DNA of 64,000 nt from Apostichopus japonicus (GCF_037975245.1 NC_092572.1:29795989-29859988), one strand, 5' to 3'; positions 1-14,939 are shown, counted from the first letter of the stretch. The notes: generated by a model not told the origin, from the sequence alone. Made by a program: numbers and translations.

Positions 1-219
1 TTACCTGTCTCCTCACTGTTTTCCAGGCAATTTCCGTAAGATTTTATATCCACTACGAAAACGTATACATGTGTATACACTTTGGAGGTAGAATGAGAAG
101 GAAGGACATTGACTGGAAGAGATGGTCATAGAGGGTGCACACTGTTTACCAGGGCATTCTAGGCATGGTAGTACAAGGTGCTAAGGTTGTGGGGAGACAG
201 GTAAGCGAGGAATGAAGTC
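1..219. repeat. Dispersed repeat copy with inverted ends (left-edge copy)
   Basis: The block 20-219 matches 6990-7181: both carry the same order of ggcaattt, cactttg-gggtag, a shared cattctaggc segment and gctaaggttgtggggagacaggtaagc (quoted in pieces: gctaaggttgtggggaga, caggtaagc). The first 12 bases of the window, TTACCTGTCTCC, are the reverse complement of GGAGACAGGTAA at 194-205, so this copy looks like an element with short terminal inverted repeats cut close to the window start. GGAGACAGGTAAG also occurs at about 6539. No coding capacity is seen; it is probably a non-autonomous transposon. Confidence 0.5.
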
Positions 220-3200
220 AATGCCAATTATCTAAGAATATGAAATAACAAACTATGACAATTGTTAGACCTGATTATACATGGGAGGAAGCAGAGGTGG
301 AGTTACAGTGATAACATGTGCAACCGATGACAAGGACAACGTATCAGAAGAGACAAATGAGAAACTCTATGTCTCTCTACATTTAACATTCACAAGCCAC
401 AATATTTACCTGTCTTGCAATAAACCATGGTGAATTTTCAAATCTACAAGTTATAATTAAAGGTATAATTCTAACACTTTGCCCCACTGACCCACTTGTT
501 GACTGACATTCAAAACTTCTTTCTACCGAAGAGACCATTCTTGAGGTATACCACTACAGTACACCAACCTGACAAACATTATTGACCAGAATTTGAGCAC
601 AACTGACCTCAGGAATGCAAGTCCATCCAGTCCTAAATCTGGACGTATTCCAAGTTGTCAAATGTTAATACTGACTTACTATTGTCTTCTGATGGAAAGA
701 TTTCCTAACATATTGGTGGCACTTTATACTAATGGTAACATCAAAGAATGCATTTGAATAACTTTATCAGGCTGCAGACTTAGTATCCTATACTGTAGCT
801 TAGAACAAAGTGCAACTTTAAGTCTCTGTGGATTAACATTATATGCCTCAACCAGAAACAGTACACCCATGTACAGGTACCAAGAATTCCTCAACCACCT
901 ATTACTGTTAGGAGCCAACAAATACCGTAAGAATGTACAGTAATTGTCCACTCTTCGAGCGAATCAGTGACATAATGTTATCAATACTTACTCATTTGCT
1001 GTGACATTAATGTGACATACTAATAACGCATTGTTGCGCATAAGGGTACTTGCATGGTAATATTACATAGCTATGGCTACAAGATACTAGGAATTAGACT
1101 GTTACAGTACTTTATCAAACTGCCAGACCTCTTCATAGAATGGACTTGAAACAAGTTTGTTTCATCAACTTAGAGAAAAGTTTGTATTAATTTTTTTTTT
1201 TTCTTCTTTTGCAAGACTTCCAATACTGTATAAATGACACTAGGAAAGATATCAAATTTAGTTGCCAAATGCACCAAACATACTTATGGCAATGTTCAGC
1301 AAACTTCACCACAGAGCCAATCACAACTTTGCTGTCACTCTTAACTCCAGTCTAAAATATTGCCTAAATTCATGGTTCCCTTTGATACAATTCAAGTTAC
1401 TGTAGGACTAAACCCTGTGTCTCCAGTAACTAATACACCAGTTCTTCTCAGCACAAATTTCCTTTTCCCTTGTGTGTTTTTTCTCATATTAAACTTCCCT
1501 CCTTTGTGACGTTTGCTGGTATTTCGTCAGAAATTACAGCTTGGCCAGCAATATACTAAAGGCTTACTATAAACTGAGAGTTACAGTATATATGTATACT
1601 TTCACGTCAACAATTGCAGACATTTTAAATAAGTCTAGTGATGTACAGTATCTATGCCAACACCCAGCATGCAGTAAAGATTACAAAACCAGGCCTTGTG
1701 ACAAGCATATATCACTAGTGTATCAATGCTGAGCTGCAATGGAAGTTTTACAAATCAATGGTAATACAGTTCAATATTAAAGTCAAAATCAAAATTGACA
1801 TACAACAGTGAGTAACACTATACACATAAAGGTTATAATCAATCTGTGGATGTAGGCAAAATGTTGAGTGCATTCGATATTTATAAAGTGGACAGTGAGC
1901 TGTTAATGTATTATAATCAAAATTCACTTTGTGTATTAAATACACAACTAAATTGAATGGTTGTGATTAGATATAGACTGAAATAAGTTACCTGCATATT
2001 TCATGTCATTTGAAATGAGTTGCCCAACAAATGTTAATTCCAGATCTTCAATCATCTGCACTCAACCCAACCACCCCCCCCCCACCATGTACACCCTTCC
2101 CTGTCCCATCTTTCTTACGATGTTATTGTTTAAATTACAGGAAAAGCAATAACAAATGTCTGACTATGTTTCATTAATTGTTCACTACCCTCACATGGTT
2201 TGTCTTTCATTTCATTTGAGTTGGCCAGTTGACAGGTGTATCTGTTTGGCCCACAGTCTGCATAAATTTCAATAAATATTCATATATTTTTAATATTCCA
2301 TACATCCCCCTACCCCCCTACAATAAGATCACATTAATTTGTTAATTGTTAATTGTAATATGGCACTACAACATGCTATTACAATCTGTAAAATATATAA
2401 GTACATGAAAAATCACTGTTCTGTATTCTAATACATGATACAGTAGTTCTGTACAGTGGCTACAAAGAAAACACAACAAACATGCAACTATGTGAACTAT
2501 GTAAAATAATACAAGAGAAGTAAAGAACAAATTAAGTAAATTAGCTAATCGAGTGAGTAACTCCTTCAACAAAAACTAGCATAGTTCACCGCCATACAAT
2601 AATAAGTGAATACGTCAGTCATATTATCCTTGGAATTCCCTGAAATGGCTCAGTTCATTACGCTTTGATTCCACGAACAGCCATTCAGTAGTATAAAGTG
2701 CATTGGAACTGCTATAACTTCCTTTGTTGAATTGAATCTGTTAATCAAGTGGCATACAAAGTCAAACGAAGTACAGGAATGCTAATTTATAGTTCAACTT
2801 AAAAAAAAAACAGAAAACGAAATGTTTAGTGGTTCCGATGCCCAAACATATTGATAGTGTGGTAGCCATACATGTTATTTACATCAACTTGTGCACACCA
2901 AAATGAAGAGGGATTATATATTTACTAATGCTGTAACATATGGAAGGTACAGTAACAGGAATCAGTTAGTCTATAAAGTGACATAGTAAAACCAGAACGC
3001 TAGTTGGCTTTGTGATTCTTTGCCATACAATGTGCTCAAAATTCAAAATAAATATCTGACTAATGTAGAACAAGTGAATTAAAATTTGGCCAAGAATTAA
3101 GTGAGAAAAAGAAAATCTATGAGGTTTCCAGCTCCCAAAATTTTATAGTTGGAAGATATTATTCCAAATATTTCAATATCCAGAAAGAACAGTCTTCCAA

Positions 3201-3689
3201 TGTGAAATACAGACACATGGATGAATAATAATATGAATTAAAGGTCATTTTCTTCTACTAGCTTTGAGCTAGCAAATCAGCTCTGCTACCATCCCTCCCT
3301 TTAATAATTATTATTAATGCATGAGAGTTACATGACATCGTTTATACACTGTGAATACTTTCACAACCTACTGTACTGTCAAAGCAAAAGTCATAGAGTA
3401 TAATTCACAGAGAAAATGTTCAATTCTGAGACAATTTCAGATAACCTAATATTGGTCACTTGAGCCAATTTTGCATCATTTGTGATATAACCCTTGAAGC
3501 TTAGAGTGTGAATACTGATAAAAGCATGTTAATTTAAGACTATCAACTCTCTGAAGCAGATTTGATTTCCTTTATGTCTACCTTTTGACTACCTAATTGT
3601 AGCTTTTAGTTTTCAGACTTTGAAAAAAGTTGATCTTCTGTGACCTTTGATCTCAATAATGTTCTTGCACCCACCAAGCTGGATCTACA

Positions 3690-4312
3690 GTACTACCAAG
3701 CATGACATTAATTCAACCTGCGTTTGTTGAGATATCATGTTTACAAGCTGGATTTGATAATTTCCCATTAAACCCACCCCAATCATGGATATTTATGAGG
3801 AAAAATTGTTGTTACAAAGAACATGTACAGTACTAGTACGTACTGTACTATGTAGTTACATCACCATACCAATTATATGAACTAAATTACAGATAGGGTT
3901 GAAGAGATAAGTACTGATAGTTTAAGAATTTTATGTCAAGCCCGCCCACTCATTAATATTCACGAGATGAGAACCAAAATCAGCAGGACACATCTACTGT
4001 AGTGGTTGTTGACATATCATGTTTACAAGTTGGTTTTGATGAATTCCCATTAATCCCACCCACTCATGAATATTAATGAAGTAAAATTTGCTGTTGCAAA
4101 GAACATGTACTTAATATTTAGTTACATCACCATGCCAAGTATGAACTAAATCGAACATCTAGGGTTGAAAAAATTTCCCGCACACTCATTAATATTCATG
4201 AGAAGCTAACCAAAAGGGCACATCTACACATCATGCATGGGGCATGAACCTACCAACTATGACATTGACTCAACTTGTGCTTGTTGAGATATCGAGTTTA
4301 CAAGCTAGCCAT
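3690..4312 (-). repeat. Tandem dispersed family (ATATC unit), two ~300-bp copies
   Basis: Two collinear diverged copies (about 3690-4010 and 4010-4312) share GTTGAGATATCATGTTTACA, 'cccactcattaatattca' and 'gttacatcaccat' in the same order. Read on the minus strand, each begins with CTTGTAAAC-A/T-CGATATCTCAA, the same start seen in the 49.59-50.33 kb array. A CA-rich tract follows on the plus side. There is no coding capacity. Confidence 0.6.
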
Positions 4313-4362
4313 ACATATGTACACACACGCAAGCATACACACACAACACACACCAGCACAAT
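4313..4362. repeat. CA-rich simple repeat next to the ATATC-unit family
   Basis: An imperfect (ACAC)n tract directly abuts the tandem family at 3690-4312. The homologous array at 49.6 kb is likewise bordered by a (TG)n tract on the equivalent side, so the tract belongs to the element architecture. Confidence 0.6.
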
Positions 4363-4642
4363 TGAAAGGTTACTGAGCCTTTAGTATCGTAACTAAAGAT
4401 GAAACTAGGCATTTGAACTTGCAAATAACACAAATCAAATTTAATAAACATTTTTATTGAGAGAAATGGTTATTAACTCGCAAAATACTGTTAGAACAGG
4501 CAAATGATTGTAACCGGCTGTATACAGTAGATCTGTTAGATTGATTGGATACATTCAAAATATACACTGCAGTGTGACTACTTAATGGCTGGTAAGAATG
4601 TTGATTACATACTGTAGTAGGTACATATATACATTACACAAA

Positions 4643-4858
4643 GTGAGTGTATTAAAGAAATAATAGAGTGCATTAAAGAAATAATAGAGTGGAATATTAA
4701 AGAAATAATAGAGTGGAATATTAAAGAAATAATAGTGTTTTAAAGAAATAATAGAGTGGAATATTAAAGAAATAATGGTGTATTAAAGAAATAATAGAGT
4801 GGAATATTAAAGAAATAATAGAGAGTATTAAAGAAATAATAGAGTGTATTAAAGTTTA
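4643..4858. repeat. Minisatellite, unit ATTAAAGAAATAATAGAGTG with a GGAATATT insert
   Basis: About ten units of AAAGAAATAATAGAGTG separated by either GGAATATT or GTATT give alternating spacings near 17-25 bp. Units are close to identical, with small indels. It directly precedes a copy of dispersed family R1. Confidence 0.8.
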
Positions 4859-4904
4859 AATGGCTGTTACGGGTTTCAAGATATGCACCTTTATATGAGA
4901 CATA

Positions 4905-5280
4905 CTAAAATTCCAAATGCTCCTTTAATGCTAACTTGATCTCAACTCCTCAGTGCAGACCTTAATGTTAATGTCAATCCATGTTTTATAAATTCTCATA
5001 TAACTCAACCCAAACATGTTCTTTCTAACTTCATTAACAACAGAGCAGCTGCCAATAGATGACATTCAACACCATTTGCCCTTGACAAATGTTTAATGCA
5101 TTGCAAGCATGTCATTTGAGGTAATAAAAGACTCATGTTTTCCAATTGAGTTTTGTGCTGATTATTAGACTACATAGTTCAGTCACTTTAACTGAGGAAC
5201 CTCAGCTCATTTCACGGTCATTTCTCAAAAATTTAAAGTGATATCAACAACCTGCACAGCTAGCAGTGTTTTTCTAACGG
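4905..5280 (+). repeat. Dispersed repeat family R1, copy 1
   Basis: Shares the order 'ctcagtgca-acctta', 'aactcaacc-aa', 'aacagagca', 'gacattca', 'ttgaca-aa', 'tttgaggt', 'attgag-tttgtg', 'cagtcactttaa' with copies at 10165-10320, 23690-24925 and, reversed, 43045-43345. No reading frame is seen. Probably a non-autonomous element of unknown class. Confidence 0.55.
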
Positions 5281-5984
5281 TCTACTGTAAGTTCTGTTCT
5301 GAAGATGCACCACTTATATCCATTGACAAATTTTGTAAATTTTTACGATAACTATCAGTGCTATTTTAAAGGATTTGTACGTTGCATCCACTAACAAGTT
5401 TTGGAACTTCTCATAAGTGGCAGGGCTATTAATACAGCAGCACAGGGCTATACCCCCAACCACTTCATCAAAGCTTTGTTAAGGACATCAATTGGAGGAA
5501 ATTATAAAGTTACTTATTCCATCTCCATTCCATCCTCTACCCAACCCTACACTATTCCACTCCCCTTCTTCTCTTACCCCTTCTGTCAGCCCCTCTGCCC
5601 CTAGTCTCATCTCTACAGCTGTTCATGATCTAGGTACCTGAGCTAAACCACCTAACTGGAACACCAAGTACAAAGATCTACTGTAGGACATAATGAGGCT
5701 CATTAGCAGCAAATAGTGAATGAATATAAGGGTGTCAAGGAGTCACCCAAGAAAGCTGTTGAAAAGAAAGACCATTCCTCCATTGATAGAGTTTGATAAA
5801 ATTACATCGTTTTCCATAGCTTTTATCACAGTCTTGCTTGTTAAAACTTTGCGGATTAAACGTACAGTATACTGTACAAAGGTATGCAAAATCATGCCTA
5901 CTGTACCGTCACAGTTCAGTACCTATCAGTTAGGTATCGACTAAAGAGTTATCTAACTTCCAAGTACTGTGATTGATATTATTG

Positions 5985-6180
5985 TCAACTTTGTTTTGTA
6001 CATTTTGTTTTTCTTTCTTACTTTGTTCTGTTATTTTCTTTCTTTTTCTTTAGGGGTTACTACCTTTGATAAACATTTTTTTTTTTTTTCCTAGTATCCT
6101 GTATTTACCATTACTGAACTGTTTTTGTACGTCGATGTATATGCGAAATATATTAACTGAACTTAACTGAACTGAACCTA
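5985..6180 (+). repeat. Possible retroelement 3' tail
   Basis: A pyrimidine-rich stretch is followed by TTTTTGTACGTCGATGTATA and then short direct repeats ending ATTAACTGAACTTAACTGAA-CTGAAC. Short tandem tails of this sort end several LINE families. No reverse-transcriptase coding sequence precedes it, so the call is tentative. Confidence 0.25.
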
Positions 6181-6382
6181 TATATTATGAGTGGGTAACA
6201 TTAATGGCGATGTACATTGCTGGATCTTTTCTGGTGATTTGACAGATTAGCATCCTCCTCTCAAACTTGTCCACAGATTCCCCAAAACTTACTGGTCTGG
6301 GGATTTACAAGCGACATTACTAACCCATCTTCAACTCTACTGTACATGTGCACTCTCCAATCTACCAAACACTAGATGAAGT

Positions 6383-6504
6383 CATGGAACTTTTAAGCAC
6401 TGCGCCTGCCACACTCGTCTCGGCTCTTCTGAATCGTAGATTTGTAAAGGTGAGTTAGAGGGCGGTGTCCCAGATGTGCGGGCGCAGTGCTTATCGTTCC
6501 AGTC
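6383..6504. mobile_element. MITE-like element with terminal inverted repeats and 7-bp target duplication
   Basis: The direct repeat ATGAAGT occurs at 6376-6382 and 6505-6511, immediately flanking a 122-bp segment whose ends are imperfectly inverted. The left arm reads CATGGAAC..AAGCACTGCGCC and the right arm reads GGCGCAGTGCTT..GTTCCAGTC. The inner arms AAGCACTGCGCC are a perfect 12-bp inverted pair. Size, inverted ends and a 7-8 bp duplication fit a small non-autonomous DNA transposon, perhaps hAT-like. Confidence 0.55.
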
Positions 6505-6989
6505 ATGAAGTGTAGGTAGATAAAAAAGTGCAGAGTTGGAGACAGGTAAGAGCAGAGAAAAGTATTTTTATTTGAATTTTTCTTGTAACTGCATAATTTT
6601 TGGAAGACATATATTTGATGCAAGATACAGTAGCCTCACGAAAGAAAGTAAGATCTTGATTCATATTACCACATTTGTAAGAAGCGTAAGAAGTAACAAA
6701 AGTACATGAAACAAGCAAAACATCTTATGAAAGTAAGAAAAGCTGAAACACATGTACATACAAAAATACATGCCTATCCGCATAACAAGGCGGTATAGGC
6801 AAAACAAAGTAGTCTCGCAGAACTACTACCTGTTACGCTAAAAACGTTACGTAACAAAAAAACGAACGCATGGGCGAGAGTGTACATAAAAAACAGCCCC
6901 CAAAAACACCTTCCCTACAAGAAAAGGATACTTATCAGGCTGGAAAAGATCCTTGGAAGTGCAGAAGTCCTGATTAGGAAACTTCTAGG

Positions 6990-7181
6990 TATTCCTGGCA
7001 AATTTCGCGAAAATTTTTCTAACTCCGAAAAACACAGTGAGACACTTTGTGGGTAGAAAAATGAAGGAAGGCCATTAGGGCTAATGAGGGTGTACAGTGT
7101 TAAAAGATTACCAGGACATTCTAGGCGCGGTAGAATGTGGTGCTAAGGTTGTGGGGAGACAGGTAAGCGGGGAGCGAAGTA
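6990..7181. repeat. Second copy of the left-edge dispersed repeat
   Basis: Collinear with 20-219, at perhaps 75-80 percent identity by eye, ending in the same GTGGGGAGACAGGTAAGC. The two copies share orientation. The left inverted end seen at window position 1 is not clear here, so this copy may be truncated or diverged. Confidence 0.5.
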
Positions 7182-10164
7182 AATTACCACATTTGTAAGG
7201 TACAGAGGACCTGGGCAGTTCCCCAAAGTGGGTCAGTGAGGACACCATACTAAATGCTACCAGCTTTTAACTGAATTACTGTATACCATTAATACAGTAA
7301 GTGCATGGTTGAAATGAAGACCCATTAAATGAGGTAGGAAAATTTATGTTTAATTTCTTTTATTTACAACTTTTATACATAAATTTCTGCTGACCATTCT
7401 TACATACTGTATAACTATTAGCTATGTAACAAACTTTTGCCATTTTTGAAGCATATGAAACAATTACAATTTTTTTTTTTTTTTGGGGGGGGGGGGAGGG
7501 TTAAGATAGCAATTAGAATGATAATCAGTTAACTTCAAGAGTACTTGAAATCAACACCACATACAAAGAATAAATTATGTAAAAGATCAACAAGTGTGGT
7601 ACCAAGAGTTAAATTAGGAAGAAAAATAAACATCATCAACATCAAAATTTAAATCAGTGAGAGTATTTGTTTTATGATTTATGAACAGAACACTCGGAAA
7701 GGTGGAGGAAGTGTAGTAACCACAGTAATAGCATTGTTAAGGAATGGTTAACTACAAAACATACTGTTGTGTACGTTTCAACAGAGAAGTATGAATGTGT
7801 TTCACTGGTCGATCCATGAGACTGATTTGCTGAATGGCAAGGATGGTGCCAGAGGTCTTTATCTTTTCACTGGTGATCTATACAATATGTTAATCACTCT
7901 GGAAATGGTGTACGAATAATTAAAGCCAAACCAAGGACTTGAGGGTCATTATGGGTACAGTAGTAAGTAACATGGGATAAAGGCATGAATAGCTAAAATC
8001 ATAAATTGGTATCACTCTTCATCACTAAGGAGACACTAAAATAAAACAACAACAGTGTTAGGCCTATGATCCACCTGAAGGCCCCAAATGATGTTCTAAT
8101 CACCTGGCTACCACTGTACAGTGTATAGTACATATTCATCATTTTCTATTTTTGGTACATTTTTTTGGGACAACCAAAATTTGCTGCTTGGATAATCAGA
8201 AGGCAAGAACTGGTTGGTTGTCCAAGGGACAACCAGAAAAAAATCCTTAGCAAATTTGGCTACAGTAGGAATGGCAAATTAATTATAAATCCTTGAATAA
8301 GATATGTACAGTAGGAACAGCATGTCATTCTAATCTTTAATGGAACAAAATGATATTGATCTTTGAAAATCAAACTTTTCAATGGAGATTGGAAGTGATC
8401 CTTCTAGCCATTTCTGAGATGAAGTTTCAAGATATATTCATTTATTCAGTATTTTACACAACAAATCTGTGATGTACAGTATATCCAGTATGTTCAAAAA
8501 CATATCAAACTATATATTTTGTTCTGTATTTTGCAAACAGGATGCCTCCATGAATGAATCACTGATTGATGTGGATGCAGTCACTTGATTCATAAAGTAA
8601 AAGTAAAATCACAATGATTCACAGAATAAATGTTGTTTCCCAAAGATTACATATTTATTGTATTCACAGTACGGACAAAACAGCAATTCAGTAGTCCCTG
8701 ATGTTAATGTGCTGTACGACTTCACAGATTATTAATGAATATAATTGCGGAATGTCTCAACCACAAAGTAAGCTGTGGAGCTGGGATGTTCGATGACGTT
8801 CTGACTGACCTAGCCGATCAGTCTCCCTGTTAAATGTGCAAAATATTTGCATGCATTCAATGAAAGCAAATCAATAGTTGGATGTATATTGTGTAAACAA
8901 CCAGCTGTTTGACTGGTATATTACATTATTTTCCTCATTATGTAAATCATGTAGGCCTACAGTCCTTAGTAAACACCACTCAAACAAACTTCACATGTTA
9001 ATTTAACATATTTTCAAAATATACACATAACTTATAAAGCAGAATGCCTCCTAGGATAAAGTTTCAGTAATATATATACCAAAACCAGAGCACCAGATCT
9101 ACTTTTGCTTTGATAAAATTTCCACTATCTGACCACTACATATTCACTACACTATTTGTGACTTGGTTTAGTGAGGTTCCACATTTTGAACACACAATTT
9201 ATAGGCATTTGAACTCCAACTAACCGACACACACAGATAATTTATCTTTTCAAGCCATTGTTATTGACAACAACACACTATTGTCATGTTTCCACAATGG
9301 CACAAAGAACAAGACTAACTACACTACTGATACCCTACACTAAAATACAGTTTGTACTGTACGTTCATTACCTGGCCTCAATTAAGTGACTGACTTTAAG
9401 TGTCTTCTTGTTAATCATCACAACTGGTCACTTGTAAACCGTATGGTCAAATTTACTATTCATTCCTGTTAGTTTTGCAGCCTTGTATTGAACAATTTGG
9501 GATCCATGGTACAAGGTTTTGATGTTTTCCCATTACCTCTGCAAAGTCCTGATACAGAAGGATTTATCTCCATAATTGAACATTGATTTCAGTAGTTTAC
9601 TGTTTATGCCTTTGCTCCCCCCCCCCCCCCAACCCACCCTCCCAATGAAAAAAAAAACATTTCTTCTATCATTCCACGATGTCAATTGCCAGGTATGTTA
9701 TGAAGTCTGTCAATATACTGTACCGAGTCCACTCTAGCTTCTTGGCGCTAAATTTGCTCAATATTCCTATAAAAGACATTGTGAGACACTGAATATGGTA
9801 CCGTTATCCTCATCACCCGTCAATATAATTAGCACTAAAAAAACAACAGGTCCCATTGGTGGCACATTCTGCAAATTTCTAATGAATGATACAGTGTATT
9901 ACCTTTGTTGACCACTGACCTTAATTTGCAATCTTTCATTACACACACCTCCCTTATTCAATAGATCATCTTAAAAAACAAGTGTCCTACACACAGGTCA
10001 GTGAATTAGTTAAAAACTGAGTGAAAATCTGTGTGACTTAAGCCGATCCTGACACTTTAGATGGCACTTAGCTTGAGCCACCCTCCTTGCTCCTGTTATT
10101 GCCCCCTCACCTCACTCTAATATTCTGCTGTATGTTTTTCCGTGTGTGCCTAAATATTAATTGT

Positions 10165-10320
10165 TTTATCAATTCTAATCACTCAACCAAAACATGTTGC
10201 TTTAACTTCATATACTGTTTACAACAGAGCATCCTTGAATGACATTCAGCACCATTTGTCCATGGTGCTCATTTGAGTTTTCCTATTGAGTTTCGCACTG
10301 CATTTGGGGAATCGACCTAA
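10165..10320 (+). repeat. Dispersed repeat family R1, copy 2 (partial)
   Basis: Matches the middle of the R1 copies: 'cactcaaccaaaacatgtt', 'acaacagagcatcctt', 'gacattcagcaccatttgtc' and 'attgagttt'. The 5' and 3' ends of the family are missing or unrecognisable. Confidence 0.5.
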
Positions 10321-11462
10321 TAGTATAAATTGTACTTTAAGACTGTACTGTAAGTCATGCAGTAAACTGTACATCAGTGTTAAACTGTGCACAAAGGAGT
10401 TATCTGGAATAGCACTGGGCTACAGTAATACTACACTGTGGCATTACATTGCCTTGATATCATAACCTCAACTGTCTTGTGTCACAGAACTATAATTCCG
10501 AACCTTGCAAGCAACAAACAATTGTATGCTTGTAATCTGTAAGTTGAGAGACTAAACCATCCTCTTCACTTCATCTGTCCTACAGTATATTACAACTTAC
10601 TTTTATTACAGTATCCCATAAAAAGCTTGTGTTTATGTGTGTTGTCGTTCTACCACCTACAGTAGTGCCCATTTCAGAAGACGCAGGGCATTTGCCCAAA
10701 AAGAATTTCATCTACTTTAGTTACTTTTTGACATCCTATCTTGACAAGGAAGTGAATGTTAGGCTGAGTCTTGGTGTTGTTTGTTGGGCAATCAGCTGGC
10801 CATGCACAAGAATAAAAGGACTACAGCATATAAATCATGTTTAACTTTGTCAGTTTGTCATGCAGGCCTAAGCTTCTCAAACTTTTTCTATCCACGACCC
10901 AAGGGCAATGAAGAAATGTTCAAGGTAACCCCAAACATACAGAGTATCACCAATGACCTCAGCACCACCATGGTTACGCCATGTCTACCCCCCCCACCAT
11001 CACATACTGTACTACCAATATTTTCAAAGACACCCAGGTTGAGAAGGATGGATCTAGACAATCATATTCAAAAACTGTTTGTGATACCATACAGTACATG
11101 CCGTTCTGGAATCTTTGATGATGCTGTAACAAAGGCTTCATCTAGATTTTAATCAAAGGCTCAAACTTGTGTTCCATTTCCATTTACAAAGAAGGAAGGC
11201 TAAATATCCAAAAATTCCAATAGCAGTTCTTCCGTAGAGAGATTTCATAATAATTACCATAACTACTGTATCTAACATTGTCATAATGTTAATTAAGATA
11301 ACCCACAGTAACACTTGCTCATGACAGTCTTCCTAATAATGAAGGTCTATATGAACCTGTTACTGGGCAGAACTGAAAAGAAGACCCTGTTTACACAGCG
11401 TGAGCCAGATTTCACACTGGAAATGCATAAATGATCAGGTTTGGATGGGTCTGGCAAATGAA

Positions 11463-11548
11463 GGGAGAGTCAAGGGATTGTGAGGAGGGTCAAGCGAGTG
11501 TGGGGAGGGTCAAGCAAGTGTGGGGAAGGTGAACAGAGTGAGGGGAGA
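11463..11548. repeat. Short minisatellite, ~21-bp unit GTGGGGAGGGTCAAGCGA
   Basis: About four purine-rich units (gagagtcaagggattgtga, ggagggtcaagcgagtgtg, gggagggtcaagcaagtg, gggaaggtgaacagagtg) follow one another with small changes. Confidence 0.65.
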
Positions 11549-12204
11549 GGGATTAAAGAAAGAAACATGCAGAGAGCTACTGTAGGACATCCTTAATATA
11601 AGTGCCCCACAGTGCACCAAAATATGCATCTGCAAAATTGGGCAATTGTACATTCTTGACAACTAGAATTTAATATGTACAGTGACTGAATACAGAGCTA
11701 CGTGACTGTACATGAGGTCTTTTATACCAATAAATGTTGAAAAACTTAAAGTGAGTCTCCTTTGTGAGGTACGTACAGCGGTTTTATGTACAGTAGTACC
11801 TTGGAAGATTATAATCAGACCACTTTATAATTATTCAATTAATCAACAATATATCCAGAAAACCCTGTGATAACCCATTTTTCTAATTTTCACAAATACA
11901 CATTTACAATTAGGCACAGTGTAAGACTGCTAGGATATTGTACCCAAATAGCAAGTATTCTTCAGCTCTACAATTGACCGAAACATGTTGGACAATTGAT
12001 TCTTCCCCAGCATCAAGTTGTTCTTTAAGACAATTAGCTTGAAATTTCTGTGATACATAAATTATACAATGATGCCTTTGTCATTGAACAAAGCGTTAGT
12101 TTGCTACATACATAGATGGGACAATGCCGCTTATAGGTGGATATAGAATATATGGCCCCTACATTTAGACCAACCTTTGTGAAGACATTGTTTTTATGTG
12201 TTTT

Positions 12205-12290
12205 TATGCACTACACTGGTCATACCAGTGTAAAAAACAATGAGCACTTTACACTATCATGCTGTCAAGGTAGTGTAAGGTGATACTGGT
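12205..12290. repeat. Pair of perfect short hairpins
   Basis: ACACTGGT (12213-12220) and ACCAGTGT (12224-12231) form an 8-bp stem with a 3-nt loop. TTACACTA (12249-12256) and TAGTGTAA (12271-12278) form a second 8-bp stem with a 14-nt loop. Both lie just before a LINE fragment. They could be the remains of a foldback element. Confidence 0.45.
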
Positions 12291-12308
12291 CTACATTTCA
12301 GCGGTCGA

Positions 12309-12425
12309 CTTGATTACCATATCACACCAATTCTTAAAGATCTCCAATGGCTACCCATAACACAATGCATCGCTTTCAAAATCCTTCTGCTCACCTACAG
12401 GGAATAAATTATCCATCACAATATG
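12309..12425 (+). pseudogene. LINE reverse-transcriptase C-terminal remnant
   Basis: In the frame from 12315 the translation reads YHITPILKDLQWLPITQCIA followed by FKILLLTY, then a stop, with the similarity resuming after a frameshift (GIN-P-QYA). The pattern HITP-LK-LHWLP-----I-FKILLL---A is the conserved end of the reverse-transcriptase region in CR1/L2/jockey-type non-LTR retrotransposons. It is a short, frameshifted, dead fragment on the strand opposite to the SIK gene. Confidence 0.75.
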
Positions 12426-14070
<1,645 letters not shown>

Positions 14071-14935
14071 AAGAGCGGTTAACCCTGTTTGTTCATCAAG
14101 TGATTATAATTTCTCGTTAACTCTCTGTAACAACACAAGGTTGTGGTGGCTGGGTTTGGGTTCGAAGGTCACAAGGCATTCTTTGCTATTAATATTAGTT
14201 ATTGTATGCGTATTTCTGTTTCCCAATATCGTCACGTAGTGCTCTGATTATTGAAACCAACAACTCCAACGAACAGATATATAGCCCTACATGACCTAAA
14301 TGCACGATTTCTGACGCTTCATGTGGAAAAAAATCCCAGCACGTTTCGTGTACGGAAAATGACCCTCAACTTTACTTCTAGTACCGTAGTGAAGTGTGGC
14401 TCACGTTTTTCGAAGAAAAGGCAAGTGATCTCCAAGAGATGTTTCCATTTCCTGTTAAAGGGAGTTAATTCTTACTTGTACTGTGTCAACCCTGCTTGTC
14501 AATGTAGTTAAGTACAGAAACACTGAGCTCGTCTCTTCCATCTGTCCATTTAACCTGTTTTCTCAGTTTTTCATTTTAGTCTTCTTCTCAAGATTCTGCA
14601 GAGATAGTAGACTAACGTCAGACCCTCCTACTTTTTATGCATAAAGAAACCTTGTGTAACGATGTAAAAATGGAAGAACAGGGACGGCGGATTCAGAGGG
14701 CTTTGCCCTTCCAACCCGGCACCCGAACACACTTTTTTTGTTGCCATAATCTTAGCATTCAAGCAATTGAGCACAAGAGGTTGCATATCTCATCGCCAGC
14801 AAACACACTGACTTCAAATGAACAAATTTATTATTAGCTACGCAATCTGGCAATCGGAGGAAAGTACTACTTGGTATTCCCATTATACATGTGAAGGTAC
14901 TATGTCAATTCAATGTCCCACTTTGTGTTAAAGCA
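14071..14935. other. Upstream region of the SIK-like gene, nothing recognised
   Basis: Open frames of 64-86 codons occur on the plus strand but have no recognisable domain. I see no repeats or strong motif clusters. Confidence 0.4.
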
Positions 14936-14939
14936 ACAT

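Noticed and set aside
10629-11152. Two overlapping plus-strand frames of 71 and 123 codons
   Set aside because: No recognised domain; they lie inside the putative SIK intron on the opposite strand and overlap a decayed hAT-like stretch.
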